Assembly: GCA_038107835.1 (NCBI GenBank)
Contig: JAYNHH010000034.1
Coordinates: 1 to 24,454, forward strand
Source of the DNA: MED-G116 sp038107835
Lineage (GTDB): Bacteria > Pseudomonadota > Alphaproteobacteria > Puniceispirillales > Puniceispirillaceae
Direction: 5' to 3'
Length of the DNA stretch: 24,454 nt
Below are positions 1 to 7,666 of this stretch, piece by piece. The notes below the pieces were generated by a model. The model made no database searches, was not told the origin of the DNA, and worked only from the letters and a program-made list of their open reading frames with translations. The number at the start of each line of letters is the position of its first letter. Positions within the stretch are counted from its first letter, which is position 1. Position numbers and translations under genes: made by a program.

Positions 1-164
1 TACCGCCCCCGGGTCCGCTCTGCTTATTCCACAGCACGTTTATCGCCATAGCTGGTGAACCAGCCCTTTCAATATAGGCGCAAGGGTCGCAGTTTGAAAG
101 GAAAGTTTTGGTCTCCCGTCCGATGTTGCTGGTGCCACCTGTCCGGGCCTCTTCTCATCCGTGC

Positions 165-192
165 TTGAATGTCGGTAACCAGCGTGTATTTT
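165..192 (+). promoter_or_regulatory. Candidate sigma70-type promoter for thyA-folA
   Basis: A TTGAAT box at 165-170 and a TATTTT box at 187-192 are separated by 16 bp. Each matches its consensus at 4 of 6 bases. A transcript starting near 199 would have a leader of about 53 nt before the thyA ATG. This was found by eye only, and matches of this quality also occur by chance. Confidence 0.3.
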
Positions 193-204
193 GAACAGAT
201 CATT

Positions 205-224
205 GCCGGGGCCAACCCGGCCCC
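205..224 (+). other. GC-rich stem-loop in the thyA leader
   Basis: Two mutually exclusive 6-bp stems overlap here. One pairs GCCGGG (205-210) with CCCGGC (216-221). The other pairs GGGGCC (208-213) with GGCCCC (219-224). No T-run follows directly, so this is probably not an intrinsic terminator. It lies 27 nt upstream of the thyA start. The rest of 1-251 shows no gene I can support. Confidence 0.4.
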
Positions 225-251
225 ACCCATTTTGCAGGCACCACGGATCCC

Positions 252-1046
252 ATGCAGCAATATCTCGATCTTCTTGACCATGTTCTGACGAAGGGTACCG
301 ACCGCGGGGATCGGACCGGCACCGGCACACGGGCTGTGTTCGGGCATCAGATGCGCTTTGACCTTGCGGCTGGTTTTCCCCTGCTGACCACGAAGAAGCT
401 GCACACACGCTCGATCATCCATGAGCTTCTGTGGTTTGTGAAAGGTGAAACCAATATCCGCTATCTGCAGGAAAATGGTGTGTCCATCTGGGATGAATGG
501 GCCGATGAGAGGGGTGATCTCGGTCCCGTCTATGGCAAGCAGTGGCGGCGCTGGCAGGGGCCCGATGGCCAGACCATCGACCAGCTGTCGGATCTGATCG
601 CGATGATCCGCAATACGCCCGAATCGCGCCGTCTGATGCTGTCAGCCTGGAATCCGGTTGACGTCCCGAACATGGCCCTGCCGCCCTGTCATTGCCTGTT
701 CCAGTTTTTTGTCGCCAATGGCCGGCTGTCCTGCCAGCTCTACCAGCGCAGCGCTGATATCTTTCTTGGCGTGCCATTCAACATCGCCTCCTATGCGCTG
801 CTGACGCATATGATCGCTGCGGTCACCGGTCTTGAGCCGGGTGATTTCGTGCATACGCTTGGCGATGCGCATCTCTATGCCAACCATTTTGACCAGGCGC
901 GTGAACAGCTTACGCGCACCCCGGGGCCATTACCGCAGCTGGTGATCCAGCGGATTCCGGCGAGCATTGATGAATTCACCTTTGATGATTTTGCGATCAC
1001 CGGTTACGAACCGCAGGCGCATATCGCCGCGCCGATCGCGGTCTAG
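252..1046 (+). CDS. thyA: Thymidylate synthase
   Basis: This enzyme methylates dUMP to dTMP using 5,10-methylene-tetrahydrofolate and releases dihydrofolate, in the cytosol. The 264-residue product has the same length as E. coli ThyA and aligns with it without an obvious gap. The catalytic cysteine is C146 in the PPCHC motif. The dUMP-binding stretch CQLYQRSADIFLGVPFNIAS follows, and the N-terminal segment DRTGTGT is intact. The ribosome binding site is weak (ACGGA just before the ATG), but the start gives the family's N-terminus exactly. folA follows after 26 bp on the same strand. That pairing makes sense because ThyA produces the dihydrofolate that FolA reduces. Nothing is missing or unusual. 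Confidence 0.98.
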   Translation: MQQYLDLLDHVLTKGTDRGDRTGTGTRAVFGHQMRFDLAAGFPLLTTKKLHTRSIIHELLWFVKGETNIRYLQENGVSIWDEWADERGDLGPVYGKQWRRWQGPDGQTIDQLSDLIAMIRNTPESRRLMLSAWNPVDVPNMALPPCHCLFQFFVANGRLSCQLYQRSADIFLGVPFNIASYALLTHMIAAVTGLEPGDFVHTLGDAHLYANHFDQAREQLTRTPGPLPQLVIQRIPASIDEFTFDDFAITGYEPQAHIAAPIAV

Positions 1047-1072
1047 ATGATGACACGTGACGGAAACGACAG

Positions 1073-1624
1073 ATGAGTGCAATGGCTGACAGGACAGAGA
1101 TGATTGCCGTCGTCGCGATGGCCGAGAACCGCGTCATTGGCGATGGCACGGGCCTGATCTGGCACCTGCCGGATGATTTGCGCCGGGTCAGGGCGCTGAC
1201 CATGGGCTGTCCGCTGATCATGGGACGCAGGACATGGGACTCGATTGGCCGACCCTTGCCCGGACGCGCCAGCATCGTTCTGACACGTGACCCGGCCTGG
1301 CAGGCCGAGGGCGCCATTGCCGTTGCCGATCTTGCGGCTGCCATTGCCGCCGCAAAGGACTGGATTTCGGCAACGCCAGAGGCGCGCAACGCCATCATCC
1401 TGTTCGGTGGCGGCCAGATCTATGAGATGGGCATGGCGCTGTGTAACCGTATCGAGCTTACGGTCATCGCGGCCTGTCCTGACGGCGGGCCGGATGCCGC
1501 CCTGTTTCCAGCGCTTGATGAGCGCGCTTGGGAGCGGGTGACGGAGGCGGAATTCGCCGCCGGTGAGACGGTGCCGGGCTATCGCTATGACAGAATGACC
1601 CGCAAAAAACCGGTGTTTGTCTAG
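1073..1624 (+). CDS. folA: Dihydrofolate reductase
   Basis: It reduces dihydrofolate to tetrahydrofolate with NADPH, recycling the cofactor consumed by ThyA. The 183-residue protein shows the DHFR core: an IAVVAMAENRVIG strand, the WHLPDD loop with the expected acidic active-site residue at D35, MGRRTWDSIGRPLPGR for NADPH binding, and FGGGQIYEM near residues 120-128. It is about 20 residues longer than E. coli FolA, through a short N-terminal extension and a longer loop before the GGGQ motif. The start is uncertain. ATG at 1073 has a weak GGAA upstream, while in-frame ATGs at 1082 and 1100 would give a more typical length. The stop lies only 3 bp from the stop of the convergent mrp gene, leaving no room for a terminator between them. 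Confidence 0.96.
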   Translation: MSAMADRTEMIAVVAMAENRVIGDGTGLIWHLPDDLRRVRALTMGCPLIMGRRTWDSIGRPLPGRASIVLTRDPAWQAEGAIAVADLAAAIAAAKDWISATPEARNAIILFGGGQIYEMGMALCNRIELTVIAACPDGGPDAALFPALDERAWERVTEAEFAAGETVPGYRYDRMTRKKPVFV

Positions 1625-1627
1625 CCG

Positions 1628-2794
1628 TTACTCAACAACGATTTGTGGCGCGGGACGCTGGCCAGCGCCAAGGCCGCTCAGCACTTTCTCGGCGATTGCC
1701 AGATAATGCTGCGCGTGCGGGCCGTTGGGCTGGCTGATCACGATCGGATTGCCCTCATCCGAAGTGGCGCGGATTTCCATTTCCAGCGGCACTTCGCCAA
1801 GGAAGGGCGCGCCGATGGCCGCCGCTTCGGCGCGGGCGCCGCCATGGCCGAACAACTCATGCCGGCCGCCGCAATCAGGACAGATGAAATGGCTCATATT
1901 CTCGACAATGCCCAGAACCGGCACATTCACCTTGCGGAACATGTTCAGGCCCTTGCGCGCGTCAATCAGCGCCAGATCCTGCGGCGTCGAGACAATCACC
2001 GCGCCGGACAGCGCTGCCCGCTGCGAGAGTGTCAGCTGCGCATCGCCGGTTCCCGGCGGCATGTCGATGACCAGCACATCAAGATTGTCCCACGCGACAT
2101 CGCGCAGCATCTGCTCGATCGCGCTCATCACCATCGGCCCCCGCCAGATTGTCGGTGCGTCCTCGGCCACCAGATAGCCGATCGACATGGTCTGCAGGCC
2201 CCAGGCCTCAATCGGCTTGATTTTCTTGCCGTCGGTCTGCGGTTTGACATTCTTGCCGATCAGCCGTGGCAGTGACGGCCCATAGATATCGGCGTCGAGA
2301 ATGCCGACGCGCTGGCCTGTCGCGGCAATCGCCAGCGCCAGATTGATCGATGTCGTCGATTTGCCAACGCCGCCCTTGCCAGAGGCCACGGCAATGAGAT
2401 GTTTGGCCGGCTTGTGCGGCGTGTTCTGCGCCTGGGCGTCTGCGGGTGCCTGACCATCGCCCACCGGATTGCCCTGTGAATGCCCCTGTGAATAGCCGTG
2501 CGAATGACCGCTGGCACCGGCGGCTGCGCCACTTCCGGCGCTCTGGTGCGCGGTCAGTATCGCAGTTGCCGACAGCACGCCGTCAAGCGCCCGCACTACC
2601 TTTTCGGCTGCTGTTCGCAACCCGTCAGCGCGGTCCTTGTCAGCAGGATCAATTTCAATGGTAAAGCCGACATGCCCATCCTTGATGACGATGCCCGAAA
2701 CCTGTCCGTCGTCGACTATGTTGACTGATTTGCCCTCGGCGATGATTGTGCGCAGCGCGTCGCTGATTTTTCTCTCATTCAATTCGGCAGTCAT
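1628..2794 (-). CDS. mrp: Mrp/ApbC/NBP35-family iron-sulfur carrier ATPase
   Basis: It is a P-loop ATPase that binds and transfers Fe-S clusters to apoproteins in the cytosol. Residues 1-85 form a MIP18/DUF59-like domain. Residues 95-130 are a Gly/Ser/His/Gln-rich linker with repeated HSxG-type units. The deviant Walker A SGKGGVGKST starts at about 138, and DMPPGTGD lies at 244-251. The cluster-binding pair C305/C308 is in ICPDCGG. The protein is 388 residues long. I chose ATG 2794 because the family N-terminus begins there and AGGAACGG lies upstream. The frame stays open to 2944, but that extension has no family resemblance. The gene is on the opposite strand to its neighbours and splits the thyA-folA and hflK-hflC groups. 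The Mrp family is well supported; the choice among the names mrp, apbC and nubpl is conventional. Confidence 0.95.
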   Translation of the reverse strand: MTAELNERKISDALRTIIAEGKSVNIVDDGQVSGIVIKDGHVGFTIEIDPADKDRADGLRTAAEKVVRALDGVLSATAILTAHQSAGSGAAAGASGHSHGYSQGHSQGNPVGDGQAPADAQAQNTPHKPAKHLIAVASGKGGVGKSTTSINLALAIAATGQRVGILDADIYGPSLPRLIGKNVKPQTDGKKIKPIEAWGLQTMSIGYLVAEDAPTIWRGPMVMSAIEQMLRDVAWDNLDVLVIDMPPGTGDAQLTLSQRAALSGAVIVSTPQDLALIDARKGLNMFRKVNVPVLGIVENMSHFICPDCGGRHELFGHGGARAEAAAIGAPFLGEVPLEMEIRATSDEGNPIVISQPNGPHAQHYLAIAEKVLSGLGAGQRPAPQIVVE

Positions 2795-2842
2795 GCTTGA
2801 AATACACCGTTCCTGTGCAAATATGTGAAAGGCCCTGGGATT

Positions 2843-2871
2843 GAAATAGTTTGTCTCCGTTTGTTTTGCAA
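2843..2871 (-). promoter_or_regulatory. Candidate promoter for mrp
   Basis: Read on the - strand, TTGCAA (2871-2866) is followed after 17 bp by TATTTC (2848-2843). This would start transcription about 40 nt before the chosen mrp ATG. The match is partial (4/6 and 3/6). It lies in the divergent mrp/hflK spacer (2795-3011), which must also hold the hflK promoter. I see no convincing consensus for the latter. Confidence 0.3.
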
Positions 2872-3011
2872 TACAGCAACGCGGGAGACAAGCGCATCGG
2901 TGCCGGGCGTTGGTGCTTTTTAAAGGGGATTGATCGGCGTCCATGACTGCCGATACACAGTTTTCAACGGCGGGTGCCAGCCGGATTCAAATTTACGGAG
3001 AAAAGAATAAC

Positions 3012-4148
3012 ATGCCATGGAATAATCAAGGCGGCGGCGATCAGGGTGGACCCTGGGGCCAGGGTGGCGGTCAGGGTGGCGGCCGAGGTGGAAGCGGTGG
3101 CGGTGGCAACCCCTGGGGCCAGGGCGGCGGTGGTCAGACACCTCCCGATCTGGATCAGGCCATTCGTCAGGGACGCGATGCCCTGCGCCGCGTCATGCCC
3201 GGCGGCGGCGCGGGATCGGGAAAATCACTCATCCTGCTGCTGATCATCTTTTTTGGAATTTGGGCGGCAACCGGCTTTTACCGGGTGAACCCGCAGCAGC
3301 AGGGCGTTGTTCTGCGCTTTGGGGAATGGGTTCGCACGACGGCACCCGGCCTTCATTACCATCTTCCATATCCAATTGAATCGGTGCTGACTCCTGAGGT
3401 CACCCGCGATAACCGCATTGAGATCGGCTTCCGCGACATCAGTGGTAACAGCTCATCGCGGCGCGACATCGCTGATGAAAGCCAGATGATCACCGGTGAT
3501 GAAAACATTGTCGATATTGATTTTGTAGTTTTCTGGCGGATTTCCGATGCCGGGCAGTATCTTTTCAACCTCGCCGAGCCGGATGAAACCATCAAGGTGG
3601 CCGCCGAGGCGGTGATGCGGGAGATCATCGGGCGCACGCCAATCCAGACAGCACTGACCGAGGGCCGACAGGACATTCAGGTGCAGGCGCGCTCACAGTT
3701 GCAGGATCTGCTTGACGATTATGGGTCTGGCGTGAGGGTACGCGACGTGCAGCTGCTTGCCGTTGATCCGCCATCAGATGTGATTGACGCTTTCAACGAG
3801 GTGCAGCGGGCGCGGCAGGACCGTGACCGGCTGAAGAACGAGGCGGAGGCGTTTCGCAATGACATCGTTCCGCGGGCGCGGGGTGCGGCGGCCAAGCTGA
3901 TCGCCGAAGCGGAGGCCTATCAGGCCGAGGTGATGAACCGGGCGAAGGGTGACTCGTCACGCTTTGATCAGGTCTACAGCGCCTATAAAACTGACCCGGA
4001 TGTGACGCGCGAGCGCATCTATATCGAAACGGTTGAGGAAATCTTCAGCAATGTTGAGAAGATCATCATCGACGAGAATTCATCAGGCAGCGGCGTCGTG
4101 CCCTATCTTCCGCTCAAAGAGCTGAACAAGACGGCGGGAGGAAACTAA
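3012..4148 (+). CDS. hflK: HflK, SPFH-domain subunit of the HflKC complex
   Basis: HflK and HflC form a cage in the inner membrane around FtsH and modulate its proteolysis of membrane proteins. The 378-residue product starts with a Gly/Gln-rich cytosolic segment (about residues 7-42) containing two PWGQGGG units. A single membrane segment (about 72-90, LILLLIIFFGIWAATGFY) follows, then the SPFH/band-7 domain from VNPQQQGVVLRFGEW and an Ala/Glu-rich helical region (about 275-320). Start ATG 3012 has GGAG at 2997-3000, 11 nt upstream. An in-frame ATG at 2943 would add 23 residues unlike HflK and lacks a good binding site. hflC starts 1 bp after the stop, so the pair is co-translated. Length and domain order are normal. 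Confidence 0.96.
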   Translation: MPWNNQGGGDQGGPWGQGGGQGGGRGGSGGGGNPWGQGGGGQTPPDLDQAIRQGRDALRRVMPGGGAGSGKSLILLLIIFFGIWAATGFYRVNPQQQGVVLRFGEWVRTTAPGLHYHLPYPIESVLTPEVTRDNRIEIGFRDISGNSSSRRDIADESQMITGDENIVDIDFVVFWRISDAGQYLFNLAEPDETIKVAAEAVMREIIGRTPIQTALTEGRQDIQVQARSQLQDLLDDYGSGVRVRDVQLLAVDPPSDVIDAFNEVQRARQDRDRLKNEAEAFRNDIVPRARGAAAKLIAEAEAYQAEVMNRAKGDSSRFDQVYSAYKTDPDVTRERIYIETVEEIFSNVEKIIIDENSSGSGVVPYLPLKELNKTAGGN

Positions 4149-4149
4149 A

Positions 4150-5028
4150 ATGGGATCCATTCGTTTATTTGGAATTGCCCTCATTGGCCTGATTGTTATC
4201 GGTCTTTACGGGGCGTTATTTACCGTCAACCAGACCCAGCAGGCGCTCGTTCTGCAGTTTGGTGAACCGAAACGGACCATTCAGGAACCAGGCCTTGCCT
4301 TCAAGATGCCGTTCATCCAGGACGTTGTTTACTATGAAAAGCGTGTCTTGAGCCTGATTCCGCAGGATGCCGAAGAGGTGATCCTCTCCGATCAGAAACG
4401 TCTGCAGGTGGACGCCTATGCCCGCTACCAGATTTCCGACCCGCTGCTGTTCTATCAGACAGTTCGCAACGAGCTGGGAGCAAGAGGCCGGCTTGAGGCG
4501 ATCATCGACTCATCCGTCCGCCGGGCGCTTGGCCGTGAGACATTGGCCTCGATCCTGACTGGCCAGCGTAATGACATCACACGGTCGATCGGTGATGAGG
4601 TGAACGCCTCGGTGGCGTCGCTCGGCATTAAGATCATTGATGTGCGCCTGCGCCGGGCCGATTATCCCGAGGCAACCAGCCAGAACATCTTCAACCGGAT
4701 GAAGTCCGAGCGTGAACGTGAGGCCAAGGAGTTCCGGGCGACGGGTGAGGAAGAGGCGCAGAAGATCCGTGCCGACGCCGAAAAGACCAGAACGGTGATC
4801 ATTTCCGAGGCCCAGCGTACAGCACAGGAAACACGTGGTGCCGGTGATGCCGAGGCCATTACGATCTATGCTGAGAGCTTTGGTCAGGACGCGGAATTCT
4901 TCTCGTTCTACCGGTCGATGGAAGCCTATCGCAACGCCATGGGCAAGGATGGCACCTCGATGGTGCTGTCACCATCAAGCAGCTTCTTCCGCTTCTTCAA
5001 GGACAAGAATGGAAGTGCGCAGAAATAA
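4150..5028 (+). CDS. hflC: HflC, SPFH-domain partner of HflK
   Basis: This is the second SPFH subunit of the FtsH-modulating HflKC complex. The 292-residue protein has an N-terminal membrane anchor (about residues 5-26), then the signature VNQTQQALVLQFGEP and the remainder of the SPFH domain. A charged helical region follows (SEREREAKEFRATGEEEAQKIRADAEKTR, about residues 187-215). The tail ends in SSSFFRFFKDK. The start overlaps the hflK ribosome-binding context: GGAGGAAAC precedes the hflK stop, and the ATG follows that stop by 1 bp, which indicates coupling. degP lies about 110 bp downstream on the same strand. The protease-regulator pair hflKC beside degP forms an envelope quality-control cluster. 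Confidence 0.96.
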   Translation: MGSIRLFGIALIGLIVIGLYGALFTVNQTQQALVLQFGEPKRTIQEPGLAFKMPFIQDVVYYEKRVLSLIPQDAEEVILSDQKRLQVDAYARYQISDPLLFYQTVRNELGARGRLEAIIDSSVRRALGRETLASILTGQRNDITRSIGDEVNASVASLGIKIIDVRLRRADYPEATSQNIFNRMKSEREREAKEFRATGEEEAQKIRADAEKTRTVIISEAQRTAQETRGAGDAEAITIYAESFGQDAEFFSFYRSMEAYRNAMGKDGTSMVLSPSSSFFRFFKDKNGSAQK

Positions 5029-5077
5029 CCACAGCTTTGCCATGATTTGGTCATGGTATCTGTATTCACTTGTCTGA

Positions 5078-5103
5078 CGGGAAGCGGGGAAACCCGCTTC
5101 TCG
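5078..5103 (+). other. GNRA-capped stem-loop between hflC and degP
   Basis: GAAGCGGG (5081-5088) pairs with CCCGCTTC (5093-5100) around a GAAA tetraloop. The stem can extend to 11 bp (5078-5103) with one G-U pair. It is followed by TCGGCCTTTA rather than a true T-run, so it may be a weak terminator, a processing or stability element, or a pause site that tunes degP relative to hflKC. Confidence 0.55.
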
Positions 5104-5137
5104 GCCTTTATGTGGCAAATCAGGAGACTTTAATCCG

Positions 5138-6592
5138 ATGCTTATGACAATTTTAAGGCCCCTCCAGCATGTCAGATCAATCATGGTCCCTGCGGTTGCT
5201 GGCTTCGTTGTGATGTTCATGTCGGTCACGGTGGTCGCTGGCGAACGCCCTGACAGCTTTGCCGATCAGGCGGAAAAACTGTCGCCCGCAGTTGTCAATA
5301 TCTCGACCACAACGATTGTCAGCGAGGGACCATCAAGCGACATGCCGCAGTTCCCACCGGGTTCGCCCTTTGAGGAATTTTTCAAGAATTTTGGCGATAA
5401 TGACCGCAAACGCCGGGCCTCCTCGCTTGGCTCGGGCTTCATCATTGATAAAAAGGGCATTGTCGTCACCAATTATCACGTGATCGAGAACGCCGAGGAA
5501 ATCACCGTCGTTCTCTCCGATGATCAATCTTTCAAGGCCAAGGTGCTTGGCCAGGACCAGAAGACCGATATTGCGGTGCTGAAGATCGACCCGGAGGATG
5601 TTGAACTCACCGCTGTCGAATTCGGTGATTCCGACAGCTTGCGGGTTGGTGACTGGGTGTTGGCCATTGGCAATCCCTTTGGTCTTGGCGGCACGGTGAC
5701 AGCTGGCATCGTCTCGGCCCGTGGCCGCGATATTGGCAACGGTCCCTATGATGATTTCATCCAGACCGATGCCTCGATCAACCGTGGCAATTCGGGTGGA
5801 CCGCTGTTCAATCTCGATGGTGAGGTGATTGGCATCAACACCGCCATTTTCTCGCAATCAGGTGGTTCGGTGGGTATCGGTTTTGCGATTTCATCGAATC
5901 TGGCAAAGCGTGTTACCGCCCAGCTGGAGGAGTTTGGCACCACGCGGCGTGGCTGGCTTGGTGTGTTCATTCAGGAAGTCACCCCGGACATCGCGGACTC
6001 GCTCGGGCTTGAGAGTGCCGAGGGCGCGCTTGTCAGCTCGGTCAATGAAAAGAGTCCGGCAGATGCGGCCGGGATTGAGCCAGGTGACGTCATCGTCAGC
6101 TTCGATGGCAGGAAAATCGAGAAAATGCGTGATCTGCCCCGCATCGTCGCCGAGACGGATATCGGTGCCAGGGTTGCGGTCGAACTGTTCCGCGAGGGCA
6201 AGTCGATGACTGTGTCGGTCGAACTTGGCGAGCTGGAAAAGGCTGAACTTGTTGGCATGGCCGAGGAGGATGCCGATGCCGACAGGCAGAGCTTCGGCAG
6301 TCTTGGCTTCTCGGTCGAGAATCTGACCGCTGATCTGGCAGCGGAGCTGGGTCTTGATGCTGAACTCACCGGCGTCGTTGTGACCGAGTTGATCGGTGGC
6401 AGCCCGGCAGCCGAAAAGGGGCTGGAACCCGGTGATGTGATTCGCCGGTTTGGCCAGCGCCGCGTTGAAACAGCCGCTGCCTTTGCCGAGGCTGTTGGCA
6501 AAGCCAGGGACTCCGGTCGCTCAGGCATCCTGATCCTTGTCGAGCGTGAGGGCAATCAGCGGTTTGTGCAGATTGGCTTTGGCGACGAATAG
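5138..6592 (+). CDS. degP: Periplasmic serine protease/chaperone of the DegP/HtrA (Do) family
   Basis: It degrades or holds misfolded envelope proteins in the periplasm. The 484-residue precursor begins with a signal peptide (hydrophobic about residues 15-34, likely cut near VVA/GE). The trypsin-like domain has the full triad: H114 in TNYHVIEN, D144 in KTDIAVLKI and S219 in NRGNSGGPLFN. Two PDZ domains follow, at about 280-360 (with GWLGVFIQEV at its entry) and about 385-475 (ending in the GLEPGDVIRRFGQRRV region). Two PDZ domains separate it from single-PDZ DegS-type proteases. The symbol could equally be degQ or mucD, which sequence alone does not settle. Start ATG 5138 has AGGAG at 5122-5126. 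A strong terminator follows the gene. Confidence 0.95.
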   Translation: MLMTILRPLQHVRSIMVPAVAGFVVMFMSVTVVAGERPDSFADQAEKLSPAVVNISTTTIVSEGPSSDMPQFPPGSPFEEFFKNFGDNDRKRRASSLGSGFIIDKKGIVVTNYHVIENAEEITVVLSDDQSFKAKVLGQDQKTDIAVLKIDPEDVELTAVEFGDSDSLRVGDWVLAIGNPFGLGGTVTAGIVSARGRDIGNGPYDDFIQTDASINRGNSGGPLFNLDGEVIGINTAIFSQSGGSVGIGFAISSNLAKRVTAQLEEFGTTRRGWLGVFIQEVTPDIADSLGLESAEGALVSSVNEKSPADAAGIEPGDVIVSFDGRKIEKMRDLPRIVAETDIGARVAVELFREGKSMTVSVELGELEKAELVGMAEEDADADRQSFGSLGFSVENLTADLAAELGLDAELTGVVVTELIGGSPAAEKGLEPGDVIRRFGQRRVETAAAFAEAVGKARDSGRSGILILVEREGNQRFVQIGFGDE

Positions 6593-6621
6593 ACGGACAT
6601 TGCCGCAGGACAAAAGACCTG

Positions 6622-6648
6622 AAAGGGACGCCACCGGCGTCCCTTTTT
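6622..6648 (+). terminator. Intrinsic terminator after degP
   Basis: AAAGGGACGCC (6622-6632) pairs perfectly with GGCGTCCCTTT (6636-6646) around an ACC loop. Five T bases (6644-6648) fall at the end of the 3' arm. It ends the hflK-hflC-degP unit. In the opposite direction the stem is followed by TTTC, so it may partly serve serB as well. Confidence 0.85.
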
Positions 6649-6678
6649 CGTTGCGCTGGCTCTTTGTGCTGGTCTCTG

Positions 6679-6702
6679 TTTCCGGCTGTCTTGACCCGGA
6701 AA
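6679..6702. other. Inverted repeat downstream of serB
   Basis: TTTCCGG (6679-6685) and CCGGAAA (6696-6702) form a perfect 7-bp inverted repeat with a 10-nt loop, just past the serB stop. On the serB strand no T-run follows. It could be a transcript-end stem or a processing site. Beyond this the degP/serB convergent spacer holds only the degP terminator. Confidence 0.4.
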
Positions 6703-6708
6703 TTGCGC

Positions 6709-7611
6709 TCAGCCAGCCTCGCCGGTGATAAAATCTGCCTTGCGGTAGCCCTGCAGAAACAAAAGGCCGGTCAGGTCGGTATGGTTCAGTTGCAGATTGA
6801 TGGCTGCCCGCAGCACATCCTTGCCGGCAAAGGCCACGCCCATCCCAGCGGCCTGCAGTACCGCCATGTCATTTGCCCCATCACCAATGGCAGCGGCATC
6901 GCTGGCGGCAAGCGCATGCTCCGCGCAGTAATGGGCGAGGAGCTGTGCCTTGGATTCCCGTCCCAGAACTGGTTTTTTGACAGTGCCGGTGATCACACCA
7001 TCGCTGATGGTCATGTCATTGGCATGGGCGGCATGAAAGCCACACCACTTGGCAACCCTGTCCGCAACCGGAGTAAAACCGCCCGAGACAAGATAGCAAT
7101 GCGCGTGATGAGTGCGCATTGTCTGCACAAGGGTACGTGCGCCTGCGGTCAGTTGGGCGGCCGCCAGAATTGACTCGAACAGACTGGCCGGCTGGCCAGC
7201 AAACATCGCCACCCGCTCATCAAGCGCTGCCTCAAAATCCAGCTCACCATTCATTGATCGTGCGGTGATCGCGGCAACTGCCTCGCCGAGGCCGGCAAGC
7301 GCTGCCATTTCATCGAGGGACTCATCGGTGATGATGGTGCTGTCCATATCGGCAAGAAGCAGCTTCTTGCGGCGATTTTCCAGAGCGACGACATTAATAT
7401 CTATCCTCACCGCCTCACCAGCCCGCCGCAATGCGGTGATCCCGGGTGCTGCGCCATCGGCAAGGGGTATCTCAGCTGCCTGTCCGGGGGCCAGCCAGTC
7501 CGGCGGCGATGAGGCGGCAGGCAGCCCCACCCGATCGAGCAGGTCGCCAATCATCTCGTCCGTGAGGGTGTTCTGGGGGGCAGAGGTTGAAAAAACGAGA
7601 ACATGCTGCAT
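6709..7611 (-). CDS. serB: Phosphoserine phosphatase
   Basis: It hydrolyses phosphoserine to serine, the last step of serine synthesis, in the cytosol. It is a HAD-superfamily enzyme of 300 residues. Motif I is DMDST with nucleophile D88 and acid/base D90. Motif II is SGG at 176-178. K221 matches motif III, and motif IV is GDGANDM with D244 and D248. The first 75 residues form the less conserved N-terminal region typical of proteobacterial SerB. The start ATG at 7611 has no clear ribosome binding site. miaA starts divergently only 55 bp away, so the two promoters must be compact or overlap the genes. Confidence 0.95.
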   Translation of the reverse strand: MQHVLVFSTSAPQNTLTDEMIGDLLDRVGLPAASSPPDWLAPGQAAEIPLADGAAPGITALRRAGEAVRIDINVVALENRRKKLLLADMDSTIITDESLDEMAALAGLGEAVAAITARSMNGELDFEAALDERVAMFAGQPASLFESILAAAQLTAGARTLVQTMRTHHAHCYLVSGGFTPVADRVAKWCGFHAAHANDMTISDGVITGTVKKPVLGRESKAQLLAHYCAEHALAASDAAAIGDGANDMAVLQAAGMGVAFAGKDVLRAAINLQLNHTDLTGLLFLQGYRKADFITGEAG

Positions 7612-7666
7612 AGTGCGGGCTCTGGTCCATGGATGGGGCAGGAAGGCAAAAAGGGATTATGACCAA

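Noticed and set aside
2795..3011. Upstream in-frame starts for mrp (2944) and hflK (2943), which would make the genes overlap head to head
   Set aside because: The added residues resemble neither family. Internal ATGs at 2794 and 3012 have ribosome binding sites and match the known N-termini.
7112..7666. Long in-frame upstream extension of miaA
   Set aside because: It is the antisense strand of serB and has no MiaA similarity. The ATG at 7667 gives the family length.
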